Source: Alkalibacillus filiformis
GTDB lineage: Bacteria; Bacillota; Bacilli; Bacillales; Alkalibacillaceae
Assembly: GCF_030814115.1 (NCBI RefSeq)
Contig: NZ_JAUSUP010000002.1
Coordinates: 1 to 64,000, forward strand
Direction of reading: 5' to 3'
Length of the DNA: 64,000 bases
Made by a program: the position numbers and the translations under genes. Under the pieces are notes generated by a model. It did not search any database and was not told the origin of the DNA. It saw only the letters and a program-made list of their open reading frames with translations. How positions within the stretch are numbered: position 1 is the stretch's first letter; every line of letters begins with the position of its first letter. Below are positions 33,192 to 41,164 of the stretch, piece after piece.

Positions 33192-33683
33192 ATGGCAAAG
33201 AAGCAATACTTTGCATCAGCACCTGGTGCATACAACAATGCTAATACAAACCAACGTGCACGTGCTCCAAAAAGATTTAATGCACTAGACCCAAAATCTT
33301 GTCACCCATTTGATGACAACACACAACAAGCAAATCAATCTATTAAAACGACTCAGCAATCTTTTGAGTCAATCGTCGTCAAAGATTCATGTGACGTTGA
33401 AGTAACAACAACTAACACTCAAGCAGCTGTAAACGTTCAAATTGGATTACAAGCAGCGATTGCGCTGATCATTAGTATTTCAGTAGCTGATAGTGACCGT
33501 GCCGAAGAAATCACACAAGACTTATATGAAAAGATTAAAACAACCCAAATTAACCACCAGCAGACGTATATTGAAAACTCTCGTGGTGTACAAGTGACAA
33601 CAACGGATACAGATATCGCTGTAAACGCACAAATCTTATTACAAGTACTACTTGCAATTGTTGCACGACTAAACCTCCTTTAA
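33192..33683 (+). CDS. Spore coat protein with two CotX repeats
   Basis: 163 residues. After a basic, Asn/Ala-rich N-terminus come two tandem CotX-type domains: SIVVKDSCDVEVTTTNTQ / AAVNVQIGLQAAIALIIS and TYIENSRGVQVTTTDTD / IAVNAQILLQVLLAIVARL. CotX proteins build the outermost insoluble coat layer of Bacillus spores. The two repeats align residue by residue. GAGGAGGG precedes the ATG at 33192; an in-frame upstream ATG at 33162 overlaps no such site. It shows that the organism forms spores. Confidence 0.88.
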   Translation: MAKKQYFASAPGAYNNANTNQRARAPKRFNALDPKSCHPFDDNTQQANQSIKTTQQSFESIVVKDSCDVEVTTTNTQAAVNVQIGLQAAIALIISISVADSDRAEEITQDLYEKIKTTQINHQQTYIENSRGVQVTTTDTDIAVNAQILLQVLLAIVARLNLL

Positions 33684-33689
33684 TAAGGA

Positions 33690-33735
33690 AACCCCAACTA
33701 TTTATGCAAAAGCCATAAATAGTTGGGGTTATTTT
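33690..33735. terminator. Strong bidirectional terminator
   Basis: A perfect 17-bp stem (33690-33706 with 33714-33730) around a 7-nt loop, with T-rich flanks on both strands. It separates the coat gene from the convergent chromate-transporter gene. Confidence 0.92.
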
Positions 33736-34267
33736 ATGATAATATAACCGCTCCATAAGTTAGAGCGCCAATGATCACGTAAGCCGGATGAATATTCCAC
33801 TTCTCTAATGCTAAGAAACTTAACGTTACTAAGATTATAGTTTGAAATAACCCAGCTCCTTCATATGATGTAGCGAAAAATTGATACGCAAGCACGGCTA
33901 GTAAAATCGCAATCGCCGGACGAATCAGTGCTGTCATACGTTTTACTTTCGGTGAGTTTTTAAACTTCATGAGTAGCTTCAATAAGACGATCATCGCGAT
34001 TAAAGATGGAATGACTGTTGCTGAGATCGCGACGGTTGCCCCGATGACGCCACCAACTTCATAGCCGATATAACCGGCCATCTTTGTCGCAATGGGTCCT
34101 GGTAGTGCGTTACCTAACGCGAGCACTTCACCGAATTCTTGAGTCGTCATCCATTCAAAACGTTGAACGACTTCATACTCAATCAAAGGGATCGTCGCTG
34201 GACCACCACCATACCCAACAATACCTGGAATTAAAAATGCGATAAATAAATGCCAATACTCGATCAT
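33734..34267 (-). CDS. CHR-family chromate transporter subunit (short chain, second gene)
   Basis: 177 residues with the CHR signature FLIPGIVGYGGGPATIPLIEYEVV near the N-terminus and ALGNALPGPIATKMAGYIGYEVGG. Short-chain CHR proteins work in pairs, each half providing one membrane domain with opposite topology. Its ATG overlaps the stop of the preceding CHR gene (ATGA). The gene order with an Lrp regulator and gamma-glutamyltransferase matches ywrA-ywrB-ywrC-ywrD of Bacillus subtilis. Confidence 0.88.
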   Translation of the reverse strand: MIEYWHLFIAFLIPGIVGYGGGPATIPLIEYEVVQRFEWMTTQEFGEVLALGNALPGPIATKMAGYIGYEVGGVIGATVAISATVIPSLIAMIVLLKLLMKFKNSPKVKRMTALIRPAIAILLAVLAYQFFATSYEGAGLFQTIILVTLSFLALEKWNIHPAYVIIGALTYGAVILS

Positions 34268-34830
34268 GCTGCTTCACCCTCCTTTTTCGAAGGGGATTTT
34301 TTCAATAAGGCATATAAAATGAGCGCGCCGATTAAAATTGCTGGGTGTAAATTAAACAGTTCAAACGTAATTAAGCTGATAACACCTAGAGCAATTGCCA
34401 CTGGCCAACCGAGGTCACGTTTAGAGTGACGTAAAAAGTTATAAGCTAACATAAATAACATGACACCTACAACTGGTGCAATAGCACTCGTCATTCCTTG
34501 TACTACTGCATGTTCACGATAATTAATTAACACGGATATAAGTGCAATCATAATAATAACAGTCGGTAAAATAGTGGCTGCTAATGCAGTGACAAGCCCG
34601 GTTTTACCACCGACACGATAGCCAATATAGCCAGCCATTTTCGTCATGATCGGTCCGGGAAGTGTATTGCCAATAGCTAATATATCAGAGAACTCTTCAT
34701 CATCCATCCAGCCGTATGTTTCGACGACTTCTTTATGCACTAAAGGGATCGTCGCTGGTCCGCCGCCATAACCTAACATGCCAGCACGGAAGAAGCTAAT
34801 AAATATGTCCTTCTGTAAAGAAAAATCCAA
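34264..34830 (-). CDS. CHR-family chromate transporter subunit (short chain, first gene)
   Basis: 188 residues with FFRAGMLGYGGGPATIPLVHKEVV and AIGNTLPGPIMTKMAGYIGYRVGG, the same motifs as the gene it overlaps by 4 bp. Together they probably export chromate or a related oxyanion. The TTG at 34830 is favoured (AAAGGGTGA five bases upstream); reading further back to 34869 enters the divergent promoter region. Confidence 0.87.
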   Translation of the reverse strand: MDFSLQKDIFISFFRAGMLGYGGGPATIPLVHKEVVETYGWMDDEEFSDILAIGNTLPGPIMTKMAGYIGYRVGGKTGLVTALAATILPTVIIMIALISVLINYREHAVVQGMTSAIAPVVGVMLFMLAYNFLRHSKRDLGWPVAIALGVISLITFELFNLHPAILIGALILYALLKKSPSKKEGEAA

Positions 34831-34899
34831 TGTTGTCACCCTTTCTGTCCTTCCACGCTTAAGTGTCACTTCAAATTCACTAAATTTTCGACAGTTAAT

Positions 34900-34928
34900 A
34901 TGACATTTTGACTACTTTCTTTTATAAT
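34900..34928 (+). promoter_or_regulatory. Sigma-A promoter of the Lrp-type regulator
   Basis: ATGACA (34900-34905), a 17-bp spacer and a perfect TATAAT (34923-34928). The predicted start near 34935 rules out the ATG at 34927 and supports the ATG at 34966. Confidence 0.7.
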
Positions 34929-34965
34929 GAAAATAGAAATCAAATCTCATAAGCGTGGTGTCTTG

Positions 34966-35415
34966 ATGAAATTAACGGATACGGATTTTAAGATTTTAAA
35001 TATTTTAAGCGAACAAGGGCGTATGTCTTACGTTGACTTAGCTAAAGAGCTTGGACTATCCCGTGTAGCTGTTCGCGATCGAATTAATCAAATGCAAGAA
35101 GCTGGTGTCATCGAGAAATTCAGTGTTGTCATTAACTCAGAACAAGTCGGCAAAGGAGTCTCAGCATTTTTTAACGTAGATTGTGAACCGAACTCACTTA
35201 TTCACGTTGCCGAAAAGTTGGCCGAGCATCCTAGTGTAGCAAGTTGTTACCAAATGACAGGCCCAAGTACTCTCCATACACACGTATTAGTAGAAGACTT
35301 TCATGCATTAGAAAAATTTATTAACGAAGAGCTTTATGCTTTAGAAGGCATTACGCGTGTTGAAAGCCACATTTTATTACGTCGCTTCAAAAGCAGAACA
35401 GGACTTAAATTGTAA
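34966..35415 (+). CDS. Lrp/AsnC-family regulator (YwrC-like)
   Basis: 149 residues. The AsnC helix-turn-helix (KLTDTDFKILNILSEQGRMSYVDLAKELGLSRVAVRDRINQMQEAGVIEKF) is followed by a RAM ligand-binding domain (GKGVSAFFNVDCEP ... VASCYQMTGPSTLHTHVLVEDFHALEKFI). It is divergent from the chromate transporter pair and convergent with ggt, the ywrC position in Bacillus subtilis, so it probably controls the transporter genes. Confidence 0.88.
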   Translation: MKLTDTDFKILNILSEQGRMSYVDLAKELGLSRVAVRDRINQMQEAGVIEKFSVVINSEQVGKGVSAFFNVDCEPNSLIHVAEKLAEHPSVASCYQMTGPSTLHTHVLVEDFHALEKFINEELYALEGITRVESHILLRRFKSRTGLKL

Positions 35416-35446
35416 AAATCAGGCTGAGAGATCAGCCTGATTTTTT
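35414..35446. terminator. Bidirectional terminator
   Basis: ATCAGGCTGA (35418-35427) pairs with TCAGCCTGAT (35432-35441); A-run before and TTTTTT after. It serves the Lrp-type gene and ggt. Confidence 0.88.
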
Positions 35447-35453
35447 CATGTTC

Positions 35454-37067
35454 TTACCAAGCTGCGACTTCACCATCAGTTCGCGGTTCAGTACCGCCAC
35501 AAAGCACGCCTGTCTCTGGGTCGCGCCAAATAATTTGTCCACGACCGAATTCGTTCGGATAAAGGGTGCGCTGAATGTGATGACCTTTTCGTTGCAACGC
35601 CTGTGCAATATGGTCAGGGAATGTTGGCTCAACTTTAACGACTTTATCTTGAACCCACTGCCACCTTGGTGCATCAAGTGCTGCTTGCGGATTTAGATGA
35701 AAGTCAATTGTGTTCATGACGACTTGCGCATGGCCTTGTGGCTGCATAAATCCACCCATGACACCAAATGGTCCAACTGGTTGATCACCTTTTGATAAAA
35801 ATCCAGGAATAATCGTATGGAACGTCTGCTTCCCTGGCTTCAGCACGTTTGCATGGTTTTCATCAAATGAGAACGTGTGACCACGATTTTGCATCGCAAT
35901 GCCTGTCCCAGGTACGACAACACCTGAACCAAAGCCCATGTAGTTACTTTGAATGAACGAGACCATGTTACCTTCACCATCAGCAGTTGATAAATAAACG
36001 GTACCACCACGTGGCGGCTCACCTGGTTCTGGTTGTAATGCTTCATCGCCAATTAACCCACGGCGCTGTTCGGCATACTCATCTGATAATAGGTCTTCAA
36101 CCGACACATTCATATGGTCTTCTTGCGTGATGTATTCTAAACCATCTGTAAACGCAAGCTTCATCGCTTCAATTTGCTTATGATATGAATCAACATTTTC
36201 ACGATCAGTAAACTCATAACCTTCTAACATGTTTAACGCCATAAGCGCGATTAACCCTTGTCCATTCGGCGGGATCTCCCAAACATCATAACCACGATAG
36301 TTCACTTTAATCGGATCAACCCACTCTGGCTTGTATGCTGCTAAATCTTCTTTCGTTAAGTAACCATCATGCTCTTTGAAAAAGGCATCAATTTCATCAG
36401 CTAATTGACCGCTGTAAAATGACTCTGCCTTCGTCTCGGCAATTTCACGTAGTGTGCGCGCATGACCTGGTGACTTCCACATTTCACCGACTTCAGGCGA
36501 ACGACCATCAGGTGCGAACGTGTTGAACCAGTTTTGGAAAATGTCGTCTTTAAACGTTTCTTTAAACTTGTTGTATGCTGACTTCCAATGGAACGCTAAC
36601 GTTGGTGATAGTGGATAACCTTCTTCGGCGTACTCAATCGCAGGAGCTAGCACATCTGTTAGTGGAAGTTTACCAAAACGCTCTGATAGCTCTGCCCATG
36701 CCGCTGGTGTACCAGGTACTGTCACAGGCACTTTACCAAACGTAGGCATTTCTTCATAGCCTGCTTCTCTTAGTTTTTCCACAGATATGTTTTGAGGTGC
36801 ATACCCACTGCCGTTTAGACCGTGAATTTTTCCATCGACCCATACAAGCGCAAACGCATCAGAACCAATTCCGTTTGAAGTCGGCTCTAACACCGTTAAA
36901 GCGGCCGCCGTCGCAATCGCTGCATCAATCGCATTACCACCCTGTTTCATAATATCTAAACCAGCCTGCGCCGCTAGTGGCTGAGACGTCGCCACCATGC
37001 CTTTTTTACCGTATACAACATTACGACGCGAAGCATAAGGATAATTTAATGCATCATAACTTACCAT
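35454..37067 (-). CDS. Gamma-glutamyltransferase family protein (YwrD-like)
   Basis: 537 residues of an Ntn-hydrolase: KKGMVATSQPLAAQAGLDIMKQGGNAIDAAIA at the start, SNGIGSDAFALVW, and the predicted autocleavage site with nucleophile Thr in RGGTVYLSTADGEGNMVSFIQSNY. No signal peptide is seen, unlike the exported Ggt, so it is probably cytoplasmic. It would hydrolyse or transfer gamma-glutamyl groups (glutathione-like thiols or cephalosporin-like amides). The place beside chromate transport may reflect thiol or redox stress. Confidence 0.88.
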   Translation of the reverse strand: MVSYDALNYPYASRRNVVYGKKGMVATSQPLAAQAGLDIMKQGGNAIDAAIATAAALTVLEPTSNGIGSDAFALVWVDGKIHGLNGSGYAPQNISVEKLREAGYEEMPTFGKVPVTVPGTPAAWAELSERFGKLPLTDVLAPAIEYAEEGYPLSPTLAFHWKSAYNKFKETFKDDIFQNWFNTFAPDGRSPEVGEMWKSPGHARTLREIAETKAESFYSGQLADEIDAFFKEHDGYLTKEDLAAYKPEWVDPIKVNYRGYDVWEIPPNGQGLIALMALNMLEGYEFTDRENVDSYHKQIEAMKLAFTDGLEYITQEDHMNVSVEDLLSDEYAEQRRGLIGDEALQPEPGEPPRGGTVYLSTADGEGNMVSFIQSNYMGFGSGVVVPGTGIAMQNRGHTFSFDENHANVLKPGKQTFHTIIPGFLSKGDQPVGPFGVMGGFMQPQGHAQVVMNTIDFHLNPQAALDAPRWQWVQDKVVKVEPTFPDHIAQALQRKGHHIQRTLYPNEFGRGQIIWRDPETGVLCGGTEPRTDGEVAAW

Positions 37068-37250
37068 TTTGTTCCCTTCCCCCTTATCTTTCCATACAAT
37101 TATTAAACATTTTTAATTATACTATCACAATTAGTAAAGTTGTTCGATAGTTTTTAGACGAAAATTGTGTGAAGTCTAAATTTTTGTTCTTTTTTGACGT
37201 AAAAAGAGAAACCTTGCTTTGGAAGGATTAAGGTTAGAGGTTAAATTTTT

Positions 37251-37510
37251 CTGGGTGCTGATAAAATTGGGTGAGCGCTGATAAATTTTCGTGAGTGCCG
37301 ATAAAGCTAGGGTGAGTGCTGATAAATCTGAGTGAACGCTGATAAATTTGGATGAGCGCTGATAAGTGAACGCCAAATAGTTTCTGTGAGCGCCAAATTA
37401 ATCCTCACGAACGCCAAATAAATTTCGTGTGCGACAAATTATTCCCCGCGAACGCCAAATAAATTTCGTGAACGCCAAATTACTCCACGCGAGCGCCAAA
37501 TAATCATCTC
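37251..37510 (-). repeat. Array B: phased intergenic repeat, two blocks, 13 units of 20-21 bp
   Basis: Plus-strand cores GCTGATAAA start at 37257, 37277, 37297 (GCCG variant), 37318, 37338 and 37358. After a 14-bp step, CGCCAAAT-type cores follow at 37372, 37392, 37413, 37433, 37454, 37474 and 37495. Within blocks every step is 20 or 21 bp. On the minus strand this reads as a TTTGGCG block followed by a TTATCAGC block, the same order as array C. An ORF can be drawn through part of it but has repeat-derived composition and is not coding. Confidence 0.92.
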
Positions 37511-37539
37511 GAAAATCACCGCCAAAACAAAAATAAAAC

Positions 37540-37558
37540 CACAGATCTAATCTGTGGA
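37540..37558 (-). terminator. Terminator of the zinc-ribbon microprotein gene
   Basis: CCACAGAT and ATCTGTGG enclose a 3-nt loop; on the minus strand TTTTATTTTTG follows. Confidence 0.6.
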
Positions 37559-37571
37559 TTAAATAAACTTA

Positions 37572-37706
37572 CTAATCTAGCTCTTTACACTCCGTATTAC
37601 AATAAGCCATCCCATCTTGAGAGATTTTGCATTTCGAACAAAGCGGTTTGTAACAAGAACGACATTTACTCACTGCTCTCGTACTACAAAAGTGGCATTT
37701 TTCCAC
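37572..37706 (-). CDS. 44-residue cysteine-rich zinc-ribbon microprotein
   Basis: A short gene with VEKCHFCSTRAVSKCRSC, then YKPLCSKCKISQDGMAYC and an end NTECKELD: eight cysteines in CxxC-type pairs that should bind two zinc ions. The GTG at 37706 is six bases after AGGAGG; a GTG six bases upstream would overlap this site. The Cys spacing resembles B-box/FYVE-like zinc ribbons of Bacillus small proteins. Function is unknown. Confidence 0.75.
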   Translation of the reverse strand: MEKCHFCSTRAVSKCRSCYKPLCSKCKISQDGMAYCNTECKELD

Positions 37707-37834
37707 AGGCACCCTCCTAACCATTCATCATACAATTAATTTCTAACTATCATATGTAAAACCCTTGTCGCCTACTATAGGAGGTTTTGAGAGAGATTGT
37801 AGAAAAATGTCAACACTGTATAAAAGCATAAGAG

Positions 37835-37863
37835 TTAATTATGATTATCAATAGTTTTATAAT
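37835..37863 (+). promoter_or_regulatory. Promoter of the TetR gene with a Fur-like box
   Basis: TTAATT (37835-37840) and a perfect TATAAT (37858-37863) with 17-bp spacing. The spacer holds TAATTAT-G-ATTATCA (37836-37850), 12 of 14 matches to the 7-1-7 Fur box. Confidence 0.45.
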
Positions 37864-37887
37864 AGATATTAAAGAGGGGTGTTAGAT

Positions 37888-38472
37888 TTGAATTTAGGGA
37901 GTTATTACAACAAAGCTAATCTACAAATTAAGGATTCTTTACTGCTATTAATGTCTCACAAACCTTTTAAACAGATTTCTATTACTGAAATCACACGTCA
38001 AGCTAATGTTAATCGTAGTACTTTTTACAGGTACTATAATAATAAAGAGAGTTTACTTTTTGAGATTGAAGAGGATATGATTAGTGGTCTAAGGAAATCA
38101 TTTAAAGCTCCTTATGACCATAATAAACAAAAAAATCTAGCAAAAGTATCCCACTCCACAATTGTAATCTTTAATTATATTTTGGAAAATCAGGACTTCT
38201 TCACCTTGATCGTTCAATCTAAATACTTAGGTCGTTTTCAACGGAAGATGATTAACGAAATAGTAGACCTACTAGAAAATGACTTACTATTTGTTACTCA
38301 ACCAAATAAAGACCATATAGACCATAAGCAATACATTTACTTCAAAGCTTATGGAATATATGGCCTTATTTTCGAATGGATTAAAAATGGATACAAAGAT
38401 ACGCCTGCTCATATGTCAGATCAGTTAGTTAAAATCTTTAACTCACACTCTATCGCCATTTACAAGCGGTAA
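37888..38472 (+). CDS. TetR-family transcriptional regulator
   Basis: 194 residues. The N-terminal TetR helix-turn-helix is ITEITRQANVNRSTFYRYYNNKESLLFEIEEDM; the C-terminal domain has the TetR_C_7-like WI-KNGY motif (YGLIFEWIKNGYKDTPAHMSDQLVKIF). The TTG at 37888 is 8 bases after AGAGGGG. It is convergent with an SDR dehydrogenase gene 7 bp away, its most likely target or functional partner. Confidence 0.85.
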   Translation: MNLGSYYNKANLQIKDSLLLLMSHKPFKQISITEITRQANVNRSTFYRYYNNKESLLFEIEEDMISGLRKSFKAPYDHNKQKNLAKVSHSTIVIFNYILENQDFFTLIVQSKYLGRFQRKMINEIVDLLENDLLFVTQPNKDHIDHKQYIYFKAYGIYGLIFEWIKNGYKDTPAHMSDQLVKIFNSHSIAIYKR

Positions 38473-38479
38473 GATAATT

Positions 38480-39241
38480 TTAGTTAGGGTTTAGACCGCC
38501 ATCAATTGTATAATGACTGCTATTAATATAAGAAGCCTTGTCTGAAGCTAAAAATGTTACTAAGTTTGCAATTTCTTCAGCTTCTGCATAACGTCCCATT
38601 GGAATTGCAGAAGCTTGTTGTTCTTTAGCAGATTCTGAATCCTCTGGGTTCATTCCTGATTCAATTGAGCGCATCATTTCTGTATCAACTGGTGCAGGGC
38701 ATACTGAATTGACACGGATTCCTTGGTCGACACCTTCCAACGCAGCCGTCTTGGTCAGCCCAATAACAGCATGTTTAGAAGCAATATAAGGTGACATTCC
38801 TGGGGAGCCAATTAGACCAGCTACTGAAGATGTGTTAACAATTGCTCCTCCACCATTTTCCGTCATTACAGGAATGACATGCTTTAGACCATAAAATACA
38901 CCTTTTACATTAACATTTAATACAGCATCTAAGTCGTCCGCCTGCTGTTCTGTAATCAAACCAAATTTCCCATCAATTCCTGCATTATTAAAGAAGACAT
39001 CAATTGATCCTAATTGTTCTTTGGCATATTGAACATAACCCTTTACTTCTTCTTCTTTAGCAACATTGGCAGCATAAGTAAAAACTTGCTCACCTAGTTC
39101 TTGCTTTGCCGATACTAAAGCTTCTTCATTTAAATCAACTAATAAGACTTTAGCTCCCTCATCTAAAAATTGCTTTGCTGATGCAATCCCAATACCTCCT
39201 GCACCACCAGTAATAACAACAGATTTTCCATTAAAACTCAT
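38480..39241 (-). CDS. Short-chain dehydrogenase/reductase
   Basis: 253 residues, classical SDR: VVITGGAGGIGIASAKQF (NAD(P) glycine motif), LVDLNEEAL (Asp after strand 2 suggests NAD), FFNNAG, NTSSVAG catalytic Ser, and YIASK catalytic Tyr/Lys. The C-terminal YTIDGGLNPN is typical. It oxidises or reduces an unidentified alcohol/ketone. The start ATG has AGAGGTG upstream. Confidence 0.9.
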   Translation of the reverse strand: MSFNGKSVVITGGAGGIGIASAKQFLDEGAKVLLVDLNEEALVSAKQELGEQVFTYAANVAKEEEVKGYVQYAKEQLGSIDVFFNNAGIDGKFGLITEQQADDLDAVLNVNVKGVFYGLKHVIPVMTENGGGAIVNTSSVAGLIGSPGMSPYIASKHAVIGLTKTAALEGVDQGIRVNSVCPAPVDTEMMRSIESGMNPEDSESAKEQQASAIPMGRYAEAEEIANLVTFLASDKASYINSSHYTIDGGLNPN

Positions 39242-39404
39242 AAAAACACCTCTTTCTTGTTTATTAATTTAAGCATAATGAAATATTTATTATTTTGTTA
39301 TTCGAACACTTCTCTAAAGCAACATTTTCATGTATTTTGTCGCAAAAAAATATAAGAATAACGCCTAAAAAATGAAAATTCACCGGATGGTCTCTTAACA
39401 TCGA

Positions 39405-39577
39405 AGTGGATAAATCCTTATTTACTGTTAATAACTTTTGGAAAAGTGAACAACTTATGTGGAAAAATGCTTTTAAAAGACCTCCACCTGTGTATAACCA
39501 CTAAAAATTCTTAATTTAATCCACAATTTAGTGTAGTTATGCACAAAAAACCTGTTGATAAAGTAGACTTATTCACA
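39405..39577. promoter_or_regulatory. DnaA-box cluster (7 boxes)
   Basis: Boxes against TTATNCACA: three perfect, at 39489-39497 (reverse, TGTGTATAA), 39537-39545 (TTATGCACA) and 39569-39577 (TTATTCACA). Four have one mismatch to it: 39405-39413 (AGTGGATAA), 39458-39466 (TGTGGAAAA), 39517-39525 (TAATCCACA) and 39553-39561 (TGTTGATAA). Seven boxes in 173 bp is far more than expected in AT-rich sequence. It resembles the intergenic DnaA-box clusters known in Bacillus subtilis; no dnaA or dnaN is nearby, so it is not oriC. Confidence 0.7.
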
Positions 39578-39708
39578 TAACAACTACAATCTAGTCTGTA
39601 ATCACAGCATGGTGGGGACTGACCAAGTTTTTTACCTAAACAGTTTTTGTAAATTATTAGTGAAAAAGTTATGATAGAATTATGTTTATGGAAAGGAATG
39701 GGAACTTG

Positions 39709-39880
39709 ATGGAAGTTAAAGGATCATTTTAGGTTTGCCGAGGAAAAGCTTCAGGAACCTCTTTACAATACAACAGCGTTTTCCACCAAAGGCCCTATTG
39801 ATAGCCAAATACTCGATATTACAACTACTTACTTTAACTTACTCAACCAGCTTGAGAGGTTTCTTGAGAAGGTGAGTTAG
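39709..39880 (+). pseudogene. Frameshifted small gene of 56 codons
   Basis: An ATG at 39709 (AAAGGA upstream) stops after seven codons (MEVKGSF). The next frame, open from 39710 to 39880, reads KDHFRFAEEKLQEPLYNTTA ... DSQILDITTTYFNLLNQLERFLEKVS and has no start. Removing one A from the AAA at 39718-39720 joins them into a coherent 56-residue helical protein. I do not recognise the family. Confidence 0.5.
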
Positions 39881-39909
39881 TGTTTATGGATAATTAGGAG
39901 GAAACATTT

Positions 39910-40470
39910 ATGGACAAATTCGTCTTCATCTTCGGACCACAAGCTGTTGGGAAAATGACAGTGGGGGAAGAGCTAGCGAAAATGACTGATCTAAAACTTT
40001 TCCACAATCATATGGCTATTGAAATGCTTGAGCCGCTTTATGGATTCACACCTGAAATGTGGCGTCTTACTTCATTAATACGCAATGAGATTTTCGATTC
40101 ATTTGCTAATAGTGATGCTTATGGATTAATTTTCACGAAGGTATGGAATCTTAGTTCAGAAAAAGAAAACGAAGGAATCGAGAGACTTTTTCAAAAGTTC
40201 GAGTCTAAAGGGTGTGACGTATACTTCGTCGAATTGGAGGCCGATACAGAAGAAAGGTTGCAACGGAATAGATCTTCTCATCGTTTAGAACAAAAGCCGA
40301 CGAAAAGAAATACCGCGAAATCCGAGAAAAATTTACTATCAACTGCTGAATCACTTAGGTTAAATACAGAAAAAGGTGAAATTAAGCGTCCTAACTATAT
40401 AAGGATCAATAACACATTTATGAGCGCCGAGGACGTGGCCAAGCAAGTGAAAAAGCAGTTTAATTTATAA
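39910..40470 (+). CDS. P-loop nucleoside/shikimate-kinase-like ATPase
   Basis: 186 residues. The Walker A motif is GPQAVGKMTVG (residues 9-19), a common sequence in small kinases of unknown substrate; LFHNHMAIEMLEPLYGF is a conserved family stretch, and DVYFVELEADTEERLQRNRSS matches a lid region. GGAGG precedes the ATG. It is followed 15 bp later by a GNAT gene. Both look like accessory modification enzymes (antibiotic or small-molecule modification is possible, not shown). Confidence 0.78.
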   Translation: MDKFVFIFGPQAVGKMTVGEELAKMTDLKLFHNHMAIEMLEPLYGFTPEMWRLTSLIRNEIFDSFANSDAYGLIFTKVWNLSSEKENEGIERLFQKFESKGCDVYFVELEADTEERLQRNRSSHRLEQKPTKRNTAKSEKNLLSTAESLRLNTEKGEIKRPNYIRINNTFMSAEDVAKQVKKQFNL

Positions 40471-40484
40471 TGAGGTGTAATACC

Positions 40485-40982
40485 ATGAACATTCGAGAAG
40501 TGCATGTGAGTGATGCTGAAAAGTTATCCACACTTATTCAACAAGTCGATGAAACATCTGAGTACATGTTGTGGGAACCTGGTGAGCGAAACATTAGCGG
40601 AGATCAACAAGAAAAGATGATAGATAGTTTCCTAGAAAAAGCAAACTCTACTATTCTCGTAGCGGAATTTGAAGGTCAACTTGTTGGATACTTGCTTGCT
40701 ATGGGTGGAAACGCAAGAAGGAATAGTCATTCTGCATACGTTGTTCTTGGTGTGCTGCAAGGTTATAGAGGGCACGGAATTGGGACTCGTCTCTTCAGTG
40801 AGTTAGAGCGTTGGGCAACTGAGAGCGACATCCACCGACTAGAGTTAACCACAGTCGTTCGTAATGAAGCAGGTGTGTCCTTATATAAGAAGATGGGATT
40901 TGAAATTGAAGGCACGAAAAGAGATTCGTTGTTTATTGGCGGAGAGTTTGTGGATGAATACTATATGTCTAAGATTTTGTAA
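40485..40982 (+). CDS. GNAT-family N-acetyltransferase
   Basis: 165 residues with acetyl-CoA motif VVLGVLQGYRGHGIGTRLFSELERWA and the C-terminal HRLELTTVVRNEAGVSLYKKMGFEIEGTKRD, typical of RimJ/RimL-related acetyltransferases. GAGGTG precedes the ATG at 40485; the in-frame ATG at 40470 overlaps the end of the kinase-like gene. It is probably cotranscribed with that gene. Confidence 0.85.
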   Translation: MNIREVHVSDAEKLSTLIQQVDETSEYMLWEPGERNISGDQQEKMIDSFLEKANSTILVAEFEGQLVGYLLAMGGNARRNSHSAYVVLGVLQGYRGHGIGTRLFSELERWATESDIHRLELTTVVRNEAGVSLYKKMGFEIEGTKRDSLFIGGEFVDEYYMSKIL

Positions 40983-41012
40983 ACTTTCAGTAGATAATAT
41001 GTTATGTACTGA

Positions 41013-41042
41013 TTCTTGGCGTGGGTTCAAATCCTATGCTTA
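41013..41042 (+). other. tRNA 3'-end-like fragment
   Basis: GGCGTGGGTTCAAATCC with a following TATGC resembles the T-arm and start of the acceptor 3' strand of a tRNA (GTTCAAAT T-loop). No 5' part, anticodon arm or CCA is present. It may be a decayed tRNA or attachment-site remnant. Confidence 0.35.
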
Positions 41043-41164
41043 AAAAAAGAGCTGGCATTACAAAGAAAGATATGATAGTTTAAAGGGTTTATTACCAAAT
41101 TAAGAAAATTATAGTACACTATAGCTATCAAAATTTGTTAAGGCTTAATAAAGGAGGTATTTTT

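Noticed and set aside
37176-37376. 66-codon ORF on the minus strand
   Set aside because: It runs through array B; its Leu/Ser/Thr/Lys-rich repetitive translation is generated by the repeat and it has no ribosome binding site.
39405-39577. Chromosomal replication origin
   Set aside because: DnaA boxes are clustered, but no dnaA, dnaN, rpmH or an AT-rich unwinding trio next to them is seen. A regulatory or titration cluster fits better.
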